Shown here one piece after another: positions 36,908 through 50,600 of a stretch of DNA of 64,000 bases. Each line of letters begins with the position of its first letter. The first letter of the stretch is position 1. The stretch is from Diadophis punctatus similis. Taxonomy: Eukaryota; Chordata; Lepidosauria; Squamata; Dipsadidae. A program made the translations under genes and the position numbers. Below the pieces are notes generated by a model. It made no database searches and was not told the DNA's origin. It saw only the letters and a program-made list of their open reading frames with translations. The stretch lies in contig JALIGW010000288.1 of assembly GCA_023053685.1 (NCBI GenBank), forward strand, positions 1-64,000, written 5' to 3'.

Positions 36908-39479
36908 CTGAATTCTCGCTCAATTTTTGATTCCGACCTTTCCCTGAAGAGCTAGCCCAAGGTCTAACACAGCATTCGCCTTATTTCTCAATTCAGCCCA
37001 AAAACATCACTTTTGACAAACACCTCAGAAATGAAAATGAAACACATATTCCTGTTCCCCACAGGCTGGAAAGCTGAATTCTCGCTTGATTTTTGATTCT
37101 GAGCCTACCCTGAAAAGCTAGCCCAAAGTCTAACACAGCATTCGCCTTAGGATTCAATTCAGCCCAAAAACATCACTTTTGACAAACACCTCAGAAATGA
37201 AAAAGAAACACATATTCCTGTTCCCCATGGGCTGGAAAGCCGAATTCTCGCTCAATTTTTGATTCCGACCTTTCCCTGAAGAGCTAGCCCAAGGTCTAAC
37301 ACAGCATTCGCCTTATTTCTCAATTCAGCCCAAAAACATCACTTTTGACAAACACCTCAGAAATGAAAAAGAAACACATATTCCTGTTCCCCACAGGCTG
37401 GAAAGCCGAATTCTCGCTTGATTTTTGATTCCGACCTTTCCCTGAAGAGCTAGCCCAAGGTCTAACCCAGCATTCGCCTTAGGATTCAATTCAGCCCAAA
37501 AACATCACTTTTGACAAACACCTCAGAAAGGAAAAAGAAACACATATTCCTGTTCCCCACGGGCTGGAAAGCCGAATTCTCGCTTGATTTTCGATTCCGA
37601 CCTTTCACTGAAGAGCTAGCCCAAGGTCTAACACAGCATTCGCCTTATTTCTCAATTCGGCCCAAAAACATCACTTTTGACAAAAACCTCAGAAATGAAA
37701 ATGAAACACATATTCCTGTTCCCCACGGGCTGGAAAGCCGAATTCTTGCTCAATTTTTGATTCCGACCTTTCCCTGAAGAGCTAGCCCAAGGTCTAACAC
37801 AGCATTCGCCTTATTTCTCAATTCAGCCAAAAAACATGACTTTTGACAAACACCTCAGAAATGAAAATGAAACACATATTCCTGTTCCCCACGGGCTGGA
37901 AAGCCGAATTCTCGCTCGATTTTTGATTCCGACCTTTCCCTGAAGAGCTAGCCCAAGGTCTAACCCAGCATTCGCCTTATTTCTCAATTCAGCCCAAAAA
38001 CATCACTTTTGACAAACACCTCAGAAATGAAAATGAAACACATATTCCTGTTCCCCACAGGCTGGAAAGCTGAATTCTCGCTTGATTTTTGATTCCGAGC
38101 CTACCCTGAAAAGCTAGCCCAAAGTCTAACACAGCATTCGCCTTAGGATTCAATTCAGCCCAAAAACATCACTTTTGACAAACACCTCAGAAATGAAAAT
38201 GAAACACATATTCCTGTTCCCCACGGGCTGGAAAGCTGAATTCTCGCTTGATTTTTGATTCCGAGCCTACCCTGAAAAGCTAGCCCAAAGTCTAACACAG
38301 CATTCGCCTTAGGATTCAATTCAGCCCAAAAACATCACTTTTGACAAACACCTCAGAAATGAAAATGAAACACATATTCCTGTTCCCCACAGGCTGGAAA
38401 GCTGAATTCTCGCTTGATTTTTGATTCCGAGCCTACCCTGAAAAGCTAGCCCAAAGTCTAACACAGAATTCGCCTTAGGATTCAATTCAGCCCAAAAACA
38501 TCACTATTGACAAACACCTCAGAAATGAAAAAGAAACACATATTCCTGTTCCCCATGGGCTGGAAAGCCGAAGTCTCGCTTGATTATTGATTCTGACCTT
38601 TCCCTGAAGAGCTAGCGCAAGGTCTAACACAGCATTCGCCTTATTTCTCAATTCAGCCCAAAAACATCACTTTTGACAAACACCTCAGAAATGAAAAAGA
38701 AACACATATTCCTGTTCCCCACGGGCTGGAAAGCCGAATTCTCGCTCAATTTTTGATTCCGACCTTTCCCTGAAGAGCTAGCCCAAGGTCTAACACAGCA
38801 TTCGCCTCAGTTCTCAATTCAGCCAAAAAACATGACTTTTGACAAACACCTCAGAAATGAAAATGAAACACATATTCGTGTTCCGCACAGGCTGGAAAGC
38901 CGAATTCTCGCTTGATTTTTGATTCCGACCTTTCCCTGAAGAGCTAGCCCAAGGTCTAACACAGCATTCGCCTTATTTCTCAATTCAGCCCAAAAACATC
39001 ACTTTTGACAAACACCTCAGAAATGAAAATGAAACACATATTCCTGTTCCCCACAGGCTGGAAAGCTGAATTCTCGCTTGATTTTTGATTCCGAGCCTAC
39101 ACTGAAAAGCTAGCCCAAAGTCTAACACAGCATTCGCCTTAGGATTCAATTCAGCCCAAAAACATCACTTTTGACAAACACCTCAGAAATGAAAAAGAAA
39201 CACATATTCCTGTTCCCCACGGGCTGGAAAGCCGAATTCTCGCTTGATTTTCGATTCCAAGCCTTCCCTGAAGTGCTAGCCCAAGGTCTAACACAGCATT
39301 CGCCTTAGGATTCAATTCAGCCCAAAAACATGACTTTTGACAAACACCTAAGAAATGAAAATGAAACACATATTCCTGTTCCCCACGGGCTGGAAAGCTG
39401 AATTCTCGCTCAATTTTTGATTCCGACCTTTCCCTGAAGAGCTAGCGCAAGGTCTAACACAGCATTCGCCTTATTTCTC

Positions 39480-42400
39480 AATTCAGCCCAAAAACATCAC
39501 TTTTGGCAAACACCTCAGAAATGAAAAAGAAACACATATTCCTGTTCCCCACGGGCTGGAAAGCCGAATTCTCGCTTGATTTTCGATTCCAAGCCTTCCC
39601 TGAAGAGCTAGCCCAAGGTCTAACACAGCATTCGCCTTATTTCTCAATTCAGCCCAAAAACATCACTTTTGACAAACACCTAAGAAATGAAAATGAAACA
39701 CATATTCCTGTTCCCCACGGGCTGGAAAGCCGAATTCTCGATCAATTTTTGATTCCGACCTTTCCCTGAAGAGCTAGCCCAAGGTCTAACCCAGCATTCG
39801 CCTTTTTTCTCAATTCAGCCCAAAAACATCACTTTTGACAAACACCTCAGAAATGAAAATGAAACACATATTCCTGTTCCCCACAGGCTGGAAAGCTGAA
39901 TTCTCGCTTGATTTTGATTCCGAGCCTACCCTGAAAAGCTAGCCCAAAGTCTAACACAGCATTCGCCTTAGGATTCAATTCAGCCCAAAAACATCACTTT
40001 TGACAAACACCTCAGAAATGAAAATGAAACACATATTCCTGTTCCCCACAGGATGGAAAGCTGAATTCTCGCTTGATTTTTGATTCCGAGCCTACCCTGA
40101 AAAGCTAGCCCAAAGTCTAACACAGCATTCGCCTTAGGATTCAATTCAGCCCAAAAACATCACTTTTGACAAACACCTCAGAAATGAAAATGAAACACAT
40201 ATTCCTGTTCCCCACAGGCTGGAAAGCTGAATTCTCGCTTGATTTTTGATTCCGAGCCTACCCTGAAAAGCTAGCCCAAAGTCTAACACAGCATTCGCCT
40301 TAGGATTCAATTCAGCCCAAAAACATGACTTTTGACAAACACCTAAGAAATGAAAATGAAACACATATTCCTGTTCCCCACGGGCTGGAAAGCTGAATTC
40401 TCGCTCAATTTTTGATTCCGACCTTTCCCTGAAGAGCTAGCCCAAGGTCTAACACAGCATTCGCCTTAGTTCAATTCAGCCCAAAAACATCACTTTTGAC
40501 AAACACCTCAGAAATGAAAAAGAAACACATATTCCTGTTCCCCATGGGCTGGAAAGCCGAATTCTCGCTCAATTTTTGATTCCGACCTTTCCCTGAAGAG
40601 CTAGCGCAAGGTCTAACACAGCATTCGCCTTATTTCTCAATTCAGCCCAAAAACATCACTTTTGCCAAACACCTCAGAAATGAAAAAGAAACACATATTC
40701 CTGTTCCCCACGGGCTGGAAAGCCGAATTCTCGCTTGATTTTCGATTCCAAGCCTTCCCTGAAGAGCTAGCCCAAGGTCTAACACAGCATTCGCCTTATT
40801 TCTCAATTCAGCCCAAAAACATCACTTTTGACAAACACCTAAGAAATGAAAATGAAACACATATTCCTGTTCCCCACGGGCTGGAAAGCCGAATTCTCGA
40901 TCAATTTTTGATTCCGACCTTTCCCTGAAGAGCTAGCCCAAGGTCTAACCCAGCATTCGCCTTATTTCTCAATTCAGCCCAAAAACATCACTTTTGACAA
41001 ACACCTCAGAAATGAAAATGAAACACATATTCCTGTTCCCCACAGGCTGGAAAGCTGAATTCTCGCTTGATTTTTGATTCCGAGCCTACCCTGAAAAGCT
41101 AGCCCAAAGTCTAACACAGCATTCGCCTTAGGATTCAATTCAGCCCAAAAACATCACTTTTGACAAACACCTCAGAAATGAAAATGAAACACATATTCCT
41201 GTTCCCCACAGGATGGAAAGCTGAATTCTCGCTTGATTTTTGATTCCGAGCCTACCCTGAAAAGCTAGCCCAAAGTCTAACACAGCATTCGCCTTAGGAT
41301 TCAATTCAGCCCAAAAACATCACTTTTGACAAACACCTCAGAAATGAAAATGAAACACATATTCCTGTTCCCCACAGGCTGGAAAGCTGAATTCTCGCTT
41401 GATTTTTGATTCCGAGCCTACCCTGAAAAGCTAGCCCAAAGTCTAACACAGCATTCGCCTTAGGATTCAATTCAGCCCAAAAACATCACTATTGACAAAC
41501 ACCTCAGAAATGAAAAAGAAACACATATTCCTGTTCCCCATGGGCTGGAAAGCCGAATTCTCGCTTGATTATTGATTCTGACCTTTCCCTGAAGAGCTAG
41601 CGCAAGGTCTAACACAGCATTTGCCTTATTTCTCAATTCAGCCCAAAAACATCACTTTTGACAAACACCTCAGAAATGAAAAAGAAACACATATTCCTGT
41701 TCCCCACGGGCTGGAAAGCTGAATTCTCGCTCAATTTTTGATTCCGACCTTTCCCTGAAGAGCTAGCCCAAGGTCTAACACAGCATTCGCCTCAGTTCTC
41801 AATTCAGCCAAAAAACATGACTTTTGACAAACACCTCAGAAATGAAAATGAAACACATATTCGTGTTCCGCACAGGCTGGAAAGCCGAATTCTCGCTTGA
41901 TTTTTGATTCCGACCTTTCCCTGAAGAGCTAGCCCAAGGTCTAACACAGCATTCGCCTTATTTCTCAATTCAGCCCAAAAACATCACTTTTGACAAACAC
42001 CTCAGAAATGAAAATGAAACACATATTCCTGTTCCCCACAGGCTGGAAAGCCGAATTCTCGCTTGATTTTTGATTCCGACCTTTCCCTGAAGAGCTAGCC
42101 CAAAGTCTAACACAGCATTCGCCTTAGGATTCAATTCAGCCCAAAAACATCACTTTTGACAAACACCTCAGAAATGAAAAAGAAACACATATTCCTGTTC
42201 CCCATGGGCTGGAAAGCCGAATTCTCGCTCAATTTTTGATTCCGACCTTTCCCTGAAGAGCTAGCCCAAGGTCTAACACAGCATTCGCCTTATTTCTCAA
42301 TTCAGCCCAAAAACATCACTTTTGACAAACACCCTCAGAAATGAAAAAGAAACACATATTCCTGTTCCCCACAGGCTGGAAAGCCGAATTCTCGCTTGAT

Positions 42401-44330
42401 TTTTGATTCCGACCTTTCCCTGAAGAGCTAGCCCAAGGTCTAACCCAGCATTCGCCTTAGGATTCAATTCAGCCCAAAAACATCACTTTTGACAAACACC
42501 TCAGAAATGAAAAAGAAACACATATTCCTGTTCCCCACAGGCTGGAAAGCCGAATTCTCGCTTGATTTTTGATTCCGACCTTTCCCTGAAGAGCTAGCCC
42601 AAGGTCTAACCCAGCATTCGCCTTAGGATTCAATTCAGCCCAAAAACATCACTTTTGACAAACACCTCAGAAAGGAAAAAGAAACACATATTCCTGTTCC
42701 CCACGGGCTGGAAAGCCGAATTCTCGCTTGATTTTCAATTCCGACCTTTCACTGAAGAGCTAGCCCAAGGTCTAACACAGCATTCGCCTTATTTCTCAAT
42801 TCCGCCCAAAAACATCACTTTTGACAAAAACCTCAGAAATGAAAATGAAACACATATTCCTGTTCCCCATGGGCTGGAAAGCCGAATTCTTGCTCAATTT
42901 TTGATTCCGACCTTTCCCTGAAGAGCTAGCCCAAGGTCTAACACAGCATTCGCCTTATTTCTCAATTCAGCCAAAAAACATGACTTTTGACAAACACCTC
43001 AGAAATGAAAAATGAAATACATATTCCTGTTCCCCACGGGCTGGAAAGCCGAATTCTCGATCAATTTTTGATTCCGACCTTTCCCTGAAGAGCTAGCCCA
43101 AGGTCTAACCCAGCATTCGCCTTATTTCTCAATTCAGCCCAAAAACATCACTTTTGACAAACACCTCAGAAATGAAAATGAAACACATATTCCTGTTCCC
43201 CACAGGCTGGAAAGCTGAATTCTCGCTTGATTTTTGATTCCGAGCCTACCCTGAAAAGCTAGCCCAAAGTCTAACACAGCATTCGCCTTAGGATTCAATT
43301 CAGCCCAAAAACATAACTATTGACAAACACCTCAGAAATGAAAAAGAAACACATATTCCTGTTCCCCATGGGCTGGAAAGCCGAATTCTCGCTTGATTAT
43401 TGATTCTGACCTTTCCCTGAAGAGCTAGCGCAAGGTCTAACACAGCATTCGCCTTATTTCTCAATTCAGCCCAAAAACATCACTTTTGACAAACACCTCA
43501 GAAATGAAAAAGAAACACATATTCCTGTTCCCCACGGGCTGGAAAGCCGAATTCTCGCTCAATTTTTGATTCCGACCTTTCCCTGAAGAGCTAGCCCAAG
43601 GTCTAACACAGCATTCGCCTCAGTTCTCAATTCAGCCAAAAAACATGACTTTTGACAAACACCTCAGAAATGAAAATGAAACACATATTCGTGTTCCGCA
43701 CAGGCTGGAAAGCCGAATTCTCGCTTGATTTTTGATTCCGACCTTTCCCTGAAGAGCTAGCCCAAGGTCTAACACAGCATTCGCCTTATTTCTCAATTCA
43801 GCCCAAAAACATCACTTTTGACAAACACCTCAGAAATGAAAAAGAAACACATATTCCTGTTCCCCACGGGCTGGAAAGCCGAATTCTCGCTCAATTTTTG
43901 ATTCCGACCTTTCCCTGAAGAGCTAGCCCAAGGTCTAACACAGCATTCGCCTCAGTTCTCAATTCAGCCAAAAAAACATGACTTTTGACAAATGACAAAC
44001 ACTCAGAAATGAAAATGAAACACATATTCGTGTTCCGCACAGGCTGGAAGCCGAATTCTCGCTTGATTTTTGATTCCGACCTTTCCCTGAAGAGCTAGCC
44101 CAAGGTCTAACACAGCATTCGCCTTATTTCTCAATTCAGCCCAAAAACATCACTTTTGACAAACACCTCAGAAATGAAAATGAAACACATATTCCTGTTC
44201 CCCACAGGCTGGAAAGCTGAATTCTCGCTTGATTTTTGATTCCGAGCCTACACTGAAAAGCTAGCCCAAAGTCTAACACAGCATTCGCCTTAGGATTCAA
44301 TTCAGCCAAAAACATCACTTTTGACAAACA
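39480..44330. repeat. Large duplicated block shared with 47,613-52,960, copy 1
   Basis: The offset is about 8,133 bp (49 monomers) up to about 42.0 kb and about 8,627 bp (52 monomers) after it. Three monomers were therefore inserted in the downstream copy at about 50.1-50.6 kb, or lost here. Shared rare markers are ttttgccaaacac (40,660 and 48,793), cacctaagaaatg, the paired ggtctaacccagc monomers at 42.4-42.6 kb, cagaaaggaaaaag (42,669 and 51,296) and tcaattccgccc (42,797 and 51,424). The block holds two near-repeats of a 7-monomer unit (39,503 and 40,662, 1,159 bp apart). Confidence 0.84.
43984..44001. repeat. Microduplication gacaaatgacaaa
   Basis: The usual acttttgacaaacacctcag reads acttttgacaaatgacaaac followed by actcag. 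The gacaaa element is duplicated with one extra t, and one c is lost from cacctcag. Net length change is +6 bp; one extra a just upstream makes the class 4 spacing 339 bp instead of 332. Seen once. Confidence 0.85.
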
Positions 44331-44799
44331 CCTCAGAAATGAAAAAGAAACACATATTCCTGTTCCCCACGGGCTGGGAAAGCTGAATTCTCGCTCAATT
44401 TTGATTCCGACCTTTCCCTGAAGAGCTAGCCCAAGGTCTAACACAGCATTCGCCTTATTTCTCAATTCAGCCCAAAAACATCACTTTTGACAAACACCTC
44501 AGAAATGAAAATGAAACACATATTCCTGTTCCCCACAGGCTGGAAAGCTGAATTCTCACTTGATTTTTGATTCCGAGCCTACCTGAAAAGCTAGCCCAAA
44601 GTCTAACACAGCATTCGCCTTAGGATCATTCAGCCCAAAAACATCACTTTTGACAAACACCTCAGAAATGAAAAAGAAACACATATTCCTGTTCCCCACA
44701 GGCTGGAAAGCCGAATTCTCGCTTGATTTTTGATTCCGACCTTTCCCTGAAGAGCTAGCCCAAGGTCTAACCCAGCATTCGCCTTAGGATTCAATTCAG

Positions 44800-46440
44800 C
44801 CAAAAAACATGACTTTTGACAAACACCTCAGAAATGAAAATGAAACACATATTCCTGTTCCCCACGGGCTGGAAAGCCGAATTCTCGATCAATTTTTGAT
44901 TCCGACCTTTCCCTGAAGAGCTAGCCCAAGGTCTAACCCAGCATTCGCCTTATTTCTCAATTCAGCCCAAAAACATCACTTTTGACAAACACCTCAGAAA
45001 TGAAAATGAAACACATATTCCTGTTCCCCACAGGATGGGAAAGCTGAATTCTCGCTTGATTTTTGATTCCGAGCCTACCCTGAAAAGCTAGCCCAAAGTC
45101 TAACACAGCATTCGCCTTAGGATTCAATTCAGCCCAAAAACATCACTTTTGACAAACACCTCAGAAATGAAATGAAACACATATTCCTGTTCCCCACAGG
45201 CTGGAAAGCTGAATTCTCGCTTGATTTTGATTCCGAGCCTACCCTGAAAAGCTAGCCCAAAGTCTAACACAGAATTCGCCTTAGGATTCAATTCAGCCCA
45301 AAAACATCACTATTGACAAACACCTCAGAAATGAAAAAGAAACACATATTCCTGTTCCCCACAGGTTGGAAAGCCGAATTCTCGCTGATTATTGATTCTG
45401 ACCTTTCCCTGAAGAGCTAGCGCAAGGTCTAACACAGCATTCGCCTTATTTCTCAATTCAGCCCAAAAACATCACTTTTGACAAACACCTCAGAAATGAA
45501 AAAGAAACACATATTCCTGTTCCCCACGGGCTGGAAAGCCGAATTCTCGCTCAATTTTTGATTCCGACCTTTCCCTGAAGAGCTAGCCCAAGGTCTAACA
45601 CAGCATTCGCCTCAGTTCTCAATTCAGCCAAAAAACATGACTTTTGACAAACACCTCAGAAATGAAAATGAAACACATATTCGTGTTCCGCACAGGCTGG
45701 AAAGCCGAATTCTCGCTTGATTTTTGATTCCGACCTTTCCCTGAAGAGCTAGCCCAAGGTCTAACACAGCATTCGCCTTATTTCTCAATTCAGCCCAAAA
45801 ACATCACTTTTGACAAACACCTCAGAAATGAAAAAGAAACACATATTCCTGTTCCCCACGGGCTGGAAAGCCGAATTCTCGCTCAATTTTTGATTCCGAC
45901 CTTTCCCTGAAGAGCTAGCCCAAGGTCTAACACAGCATTCGCCTCAGTTCTCAATTCAGCCAAAAACATGACTTTTGACAAACACCTCAGAAATGAAAAT
46001 GAAACACATATTCGTGTTCCGCACAGGCTGGAAAAGCCGAATTCTCGCTTGATTTTTGATTCCGACCTTTCCCTGAAGAGCTAGCCCAAGGTCTAACACA
46101 GCATTCGCCTTATTTCTCAATTCAGCCCAAAAACATCACTTTTGACAAACACCTCAGAAATGAAAATGAAACACATATTCCTGTTCCCCACAGGCTGGAA
46201 AGCTGAATTCTCGCTTGATTTTTGATTCCGAGCCTACACTGAAAAGCTAGCCCAAAGTCTAACACAGCATTCGCCTTAGGATTCAATTCAGCCCAAAAAC
46301 ATCACTTTTGACAAACACCTCAGAAATGAAAAAGAAACACATATTCCTGTTCCCCACGGGCTGGAAAGCCGAATTCTCGCTTGATTTTCGATTCCAAGCC
46401 TTCCCTGAAGAGCTAGCCCAAGGTCTAACACAGCATTCGC
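44800..46440. repeat. Duplicated block shared with 54,420-56,060, copy 1
   Basis: About ten monomers, matching 54,420-56,060 at about 9,617-9,621 bp (58 monomers minus 7 to 11 bp). Shared rare markers are the ccacaggttggaaagcc monomer (45,360 and 54,977), cacagaattcgcc (45,270 and 54,887) and the close pair of class 4 monomers (45,679/46,010 and 55,298/55,631). Both copies carry many private one-base indels. Confidence 0.82.
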
Positions 46441-47612
46441 CTTATTTCTCAATTCAGCCAAAAAACATGACTTTTGACAAACACCTCAGAAATGAAAATG
46501 AAACACATATTCGTGTTCCGCACAGGCTGGAAAGCCGAATTCTCGCTTGATTTTTGATTCCGACCTTGCCCTGAAGAGCTAGCCCAAGGTCTAACACAGC
46601 ATTCGCCTTATTTCTCAATTCAGCCCAAAAACATCACTTTTGACAAACACCTCAGAAATGAAAATGAAACACATATTCCTGTTCCCCACAGGCTGGAAAG
46701 CTGAATTCTCGCTTGATTTTTGATTCCGAGCCTACACTGAAAAGCTAGCCCAAAGTCTAACACAGCATTCGCCTTAGGATTCAATTCAGCCCAAAAACAT
46801 CACTTTTGACAAAACACCTCAGAAATGAAAAAGAAACACATATTCCTGTTCCCCACGGGCTGGAAAGCCGAATTCTCGCTTGATTTTCGATTCCAAGCCT
46901 TCCCTGAAGTGCTAGCCCAAGGTCTAACACAGCATTCGCCTTATTTCTCAATTCAGCCCAAAAACATCACTTTTGACAAACACCTCAGAAATGAAAATGA
47001 AACACATATTCCTGTTCCCCACAGGCTGGAAAGCTGAATTCTCGCTTGATTTTTGATTCCGAGCCTACCCTGAAAAGCTAGCCCAAAGTCCAACACAGCA
47101 TTCGCCTTAGGATTCAATTCAGCCCAAAAACATCACTTTTGACAAACACCTCAGAAATGAAAAAGAAACACATATTCCTGTTCCCATGGGCTGGAAAGCC
47201 GAATTCTCGGTCAATTTTTGATTCCGACCTTTCCCTGAAGAGCTAGCCCAAGGTCTAACACAGCATTCGCCTTAGGATTCAATTCAGCCCAAAAAACATG
47301 ACTTTTGACAAACACCTAAGAAATGAAAATGAAACACATATTCCTGTTCCCCACGGGCTGGAAAGCTGAATTCTCGCTCAATTTTTGATTCCGACCTTTC
47401 CCTGAAGAGCTAGCCCAAGGTCTAACACAGCATTCGCCTTAGGATTCAATTCAGCCCAAAAACATCACTTTTGACAAACACCTCAGAAATGAAAAGAAAC
47501 ACATATTCCTGTTCCCCATGGGCTGGAAAGCCGAATTCTCGCTCTATTTTTGATTCCGACCTTTCCCTGAAGAGCTAGCGCAAGGTCTAACACAGCATTC
47601 GCCTTATTTCTC

Positions 47613-50600
47613 AATTCAGCCCAAAAACATCACTTTTGGCAAACACCTCAGAAATGAAAAAGAAACACATATTCCTGTTCCCCACGGGCTGGAAAGCCGA
47701 ATTCTCGCTTGATTTTCGATTCCAAGCCTTCCCTGAAGAGCTAGCCCAAGGTCTAACACAGCATTCGCCTTATTTCTCAATTCAGCCCAAAAACATCACT
47801 TTTGACAAACACCTAAGAAATGAAAATGAAACACATATTCCTGTTCCCACGGGCTGGAAAGCCGAATTCTCGATCAATTTTTGATTCCGACCTTTCCCTG
47901 AAGAGCTAGCCCAAGGTCTAACCCAGCATTCGCCTTATTTCTCAATTCAGCCCAAAACATCACTTTTGACAAACACCTCAGAAATGAAAATGAAACACAT
48001 ATTCCTGTTCCCCATGGGCTGGAAAGCCGAATTCTCGCTTGATTTTTGATTCCGAGCCTACCCTGAAAAGCTAGCCCAAAGTCTAACACAGCATTCGCCT
48101 TAGGATTCAATTCAGCCCAAAAACATCACTTTTGACAAACACTCAGAAATGAAAATGAAACACATATTCCTGTTCCCCACAGGATGGAAAGCTGAATTCT
48201 CGCTTGATTTTTGATTCCGAGCCTACCCTGAAAAGCTAGCCCAAAGTCTAACACAGCATTCGCCTTAGGATTCAATTCAGCCCAAAAACATCACTTTTGA
48301 CAAACACCTCAGAAATGAAAATGAAACACATATTCCTGTTCCCCACAGGCTGGAAAGCTGAATTCTCGCTTGATTTTTGATTCCGAGCCTACCCTGAAAA
48401 GCTAGCCCAAAGTCTAACACAGCATTCGCCTTAGGATTCAATTCAGCCCAAAAACATGACTATTGACAAACACCTAAGAAATGAAAATGAAACACATATT
48501 CCTGTTCCCCACGGGCTGGAAAGCTGAATTCTCGCTCAATTTTTGATTCCGACCTTTCCCTGAAGAGCTAGCCCAAGGTCTAACACAGCATTCGCCTTAG
48601 GATTCAATTCAGCCCAAAAACATCACTTTTGACAAACACCTCAGAAATGAAAAAGAAACACATATTCCTGTTCCCCATGGGCTGGAAAGCCGAATTCTCG
48701 CTCAATTTTTGATTCCGACCTTTCCCTGAAGAGCTAGCGCAAGGTCTAACACAGCATTCGCCTTATTTCTCAATTCAGCCCAAAAACATCACTTTTGCCA
48801 AACACCTCAGAAATGAAAAAGAAACACATATTCCTGTTCCCCACGGGCTGGAAAGCCGAATTCTCGCTTGATTTTCGATTCAAGCCTTCCCTGAAGAGCT
48901 AGCCCAAGGTCTAACACAGCATTCGCCTTATTTCTCAATTCAGCCCAAAAACATCACTTTTGACAAACACCTAAGAAATGAAAATGAAACACATATTCCT
49001 GTTCCCCACGGGCTGGAAAGCCGAATTCTCGATCAATTTTTGATTCCGACCTTTCCCTGAAGAGCTAGCCCAAGGTCTAACCCAGCATTCGCCTTATTTC
49101 TCAATTCAGCCCAAAAACATCACTTTTGACAAACACCTCAGAAATGAAAATGAAACACATATTCCTGTTCCCCACAGGCTGGAAAGCTGAATTCTCGCTT
49201 GATTTTTGATTCCGAGCCTACCCTGAAAAGCTAGCCCAAAGTCTAACACAGCATTCGCCTTAGGATTCAATTCAGCCCAAAAACATCACTTTTGACAAAC
49301 ACCTCAGAAATGAAAATGAAACACATATTCCTGTTCCCCACAGGATGGAAAGCTGAATTCTCGCTTGATTTTGATTCCGAGCCTACCCTGAAAAGCTAGC
49401 CAAAGTCTAACACAGCATTCGCCTTAGGATTCAATTCAGCCCAAAAACATCACTTTTGACAAACACCTCAGAAATGAAAATTGAAACACATATTCCTGTT
49501 CCCCACAGGCTGGAAAGCTGAATTCTCGCTTGATTTTTGATTCCGAGCCTACCCTGAAAAGCTAGCCCAAATCTAACACAGCATTCGCCTTAGGATTCAA
49601 TTCAGCCCAAAAACATCACTATTGACAAACACCTCAGAAATGAAAAAGAAACACATATTCCTGTTCCCCATGGGCTGGAAAGCCGAATTCTCGCTTGATT
49701 ATTGATTCTGACCTTTCCCTGAAGAGCTAGCGCAAGGTCTAACACAGCATTCGCCTTATTTCTCAATTCAGCCCAAAAACATCACTTTTGACAAACACCT
49801 CAGAAATGAAAAAGAAACACATATTCCTGTTCCCCACGGGCTGGAAAGCTGAATTCTCGCTCAATTTTTGATTCCGACCTTTCCCTGAAGAGCTAGCCCA
49901 AGGTCTAACACAGCATTCGCCTCAGTTCTCAATTCAGCCAAAAAACATGACTTTTGACAAACACCTCAGAAATGAAAATGAAACACATATTCGTGTTCCG
50001 CACAGGCTGGAAAGCCGAATTCTCGCTTGATTTTTGATTCCGACCTTTCCCTGAAGAGCTAGCCCAAGGTCTAACACAGCATTCGCCTTATTTCTCAATT
50101 CAGCCCAAAAACATCACTTTTGACAAACACCTCAGAAATGAAAATGAAACACATATTCCTGTTCCCCACAGGCTGGAAAGCTGAATTCTCGCTTGATTTT
50201 TGATTCCGAGCCTACACTGAAAAGCTAGCCCAAAGTCTAACACAGCATTCGCCTTAGGATTCAATTCAGCCCAAAAACATCACTTTTGACAAACACCTCA
50301 GAAATGAAAAAGAAACACATATTCCTGTTCCCCACGGGCTGGAAAGCTGAATTCTCGCTCAATTTTTGATTCCGACCTTTCCCTGAAGAGCTAGCCCAAG
50401 GTCTAACACAGCATTCGCCTCAGTTCTCAATTCAGCCAAAAAACATGACTTTTGACAAACACCTCAGAAATGAAAAAGAAACACATATTCCTGTTCCCCA
50501 CGGGCTGGAAAGCTGAATTCTCGCTCAATTTTTGATTCCGACCTTTCCCTGAAGAGCTAGCCCAAGGTCTAACACAGCATTCGCCTTATTTCTCAATTCA

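Noticed and set aside
43970..44050. Possible mobile-element target-site duplication at the gacaaatgacaaa change
   Set aside because: There is no inserted sequence between the repeated bases. It is a simple short duplication in an indel-rich part of the array.
44136..44465. 109-codon open frame on the - strand
   Set aside because: Reverse-strand reading of the satellite, kept open by local one-base indels in an indel-rich stretch. The same peptide fragments recur wherever the same monomer classes occur.
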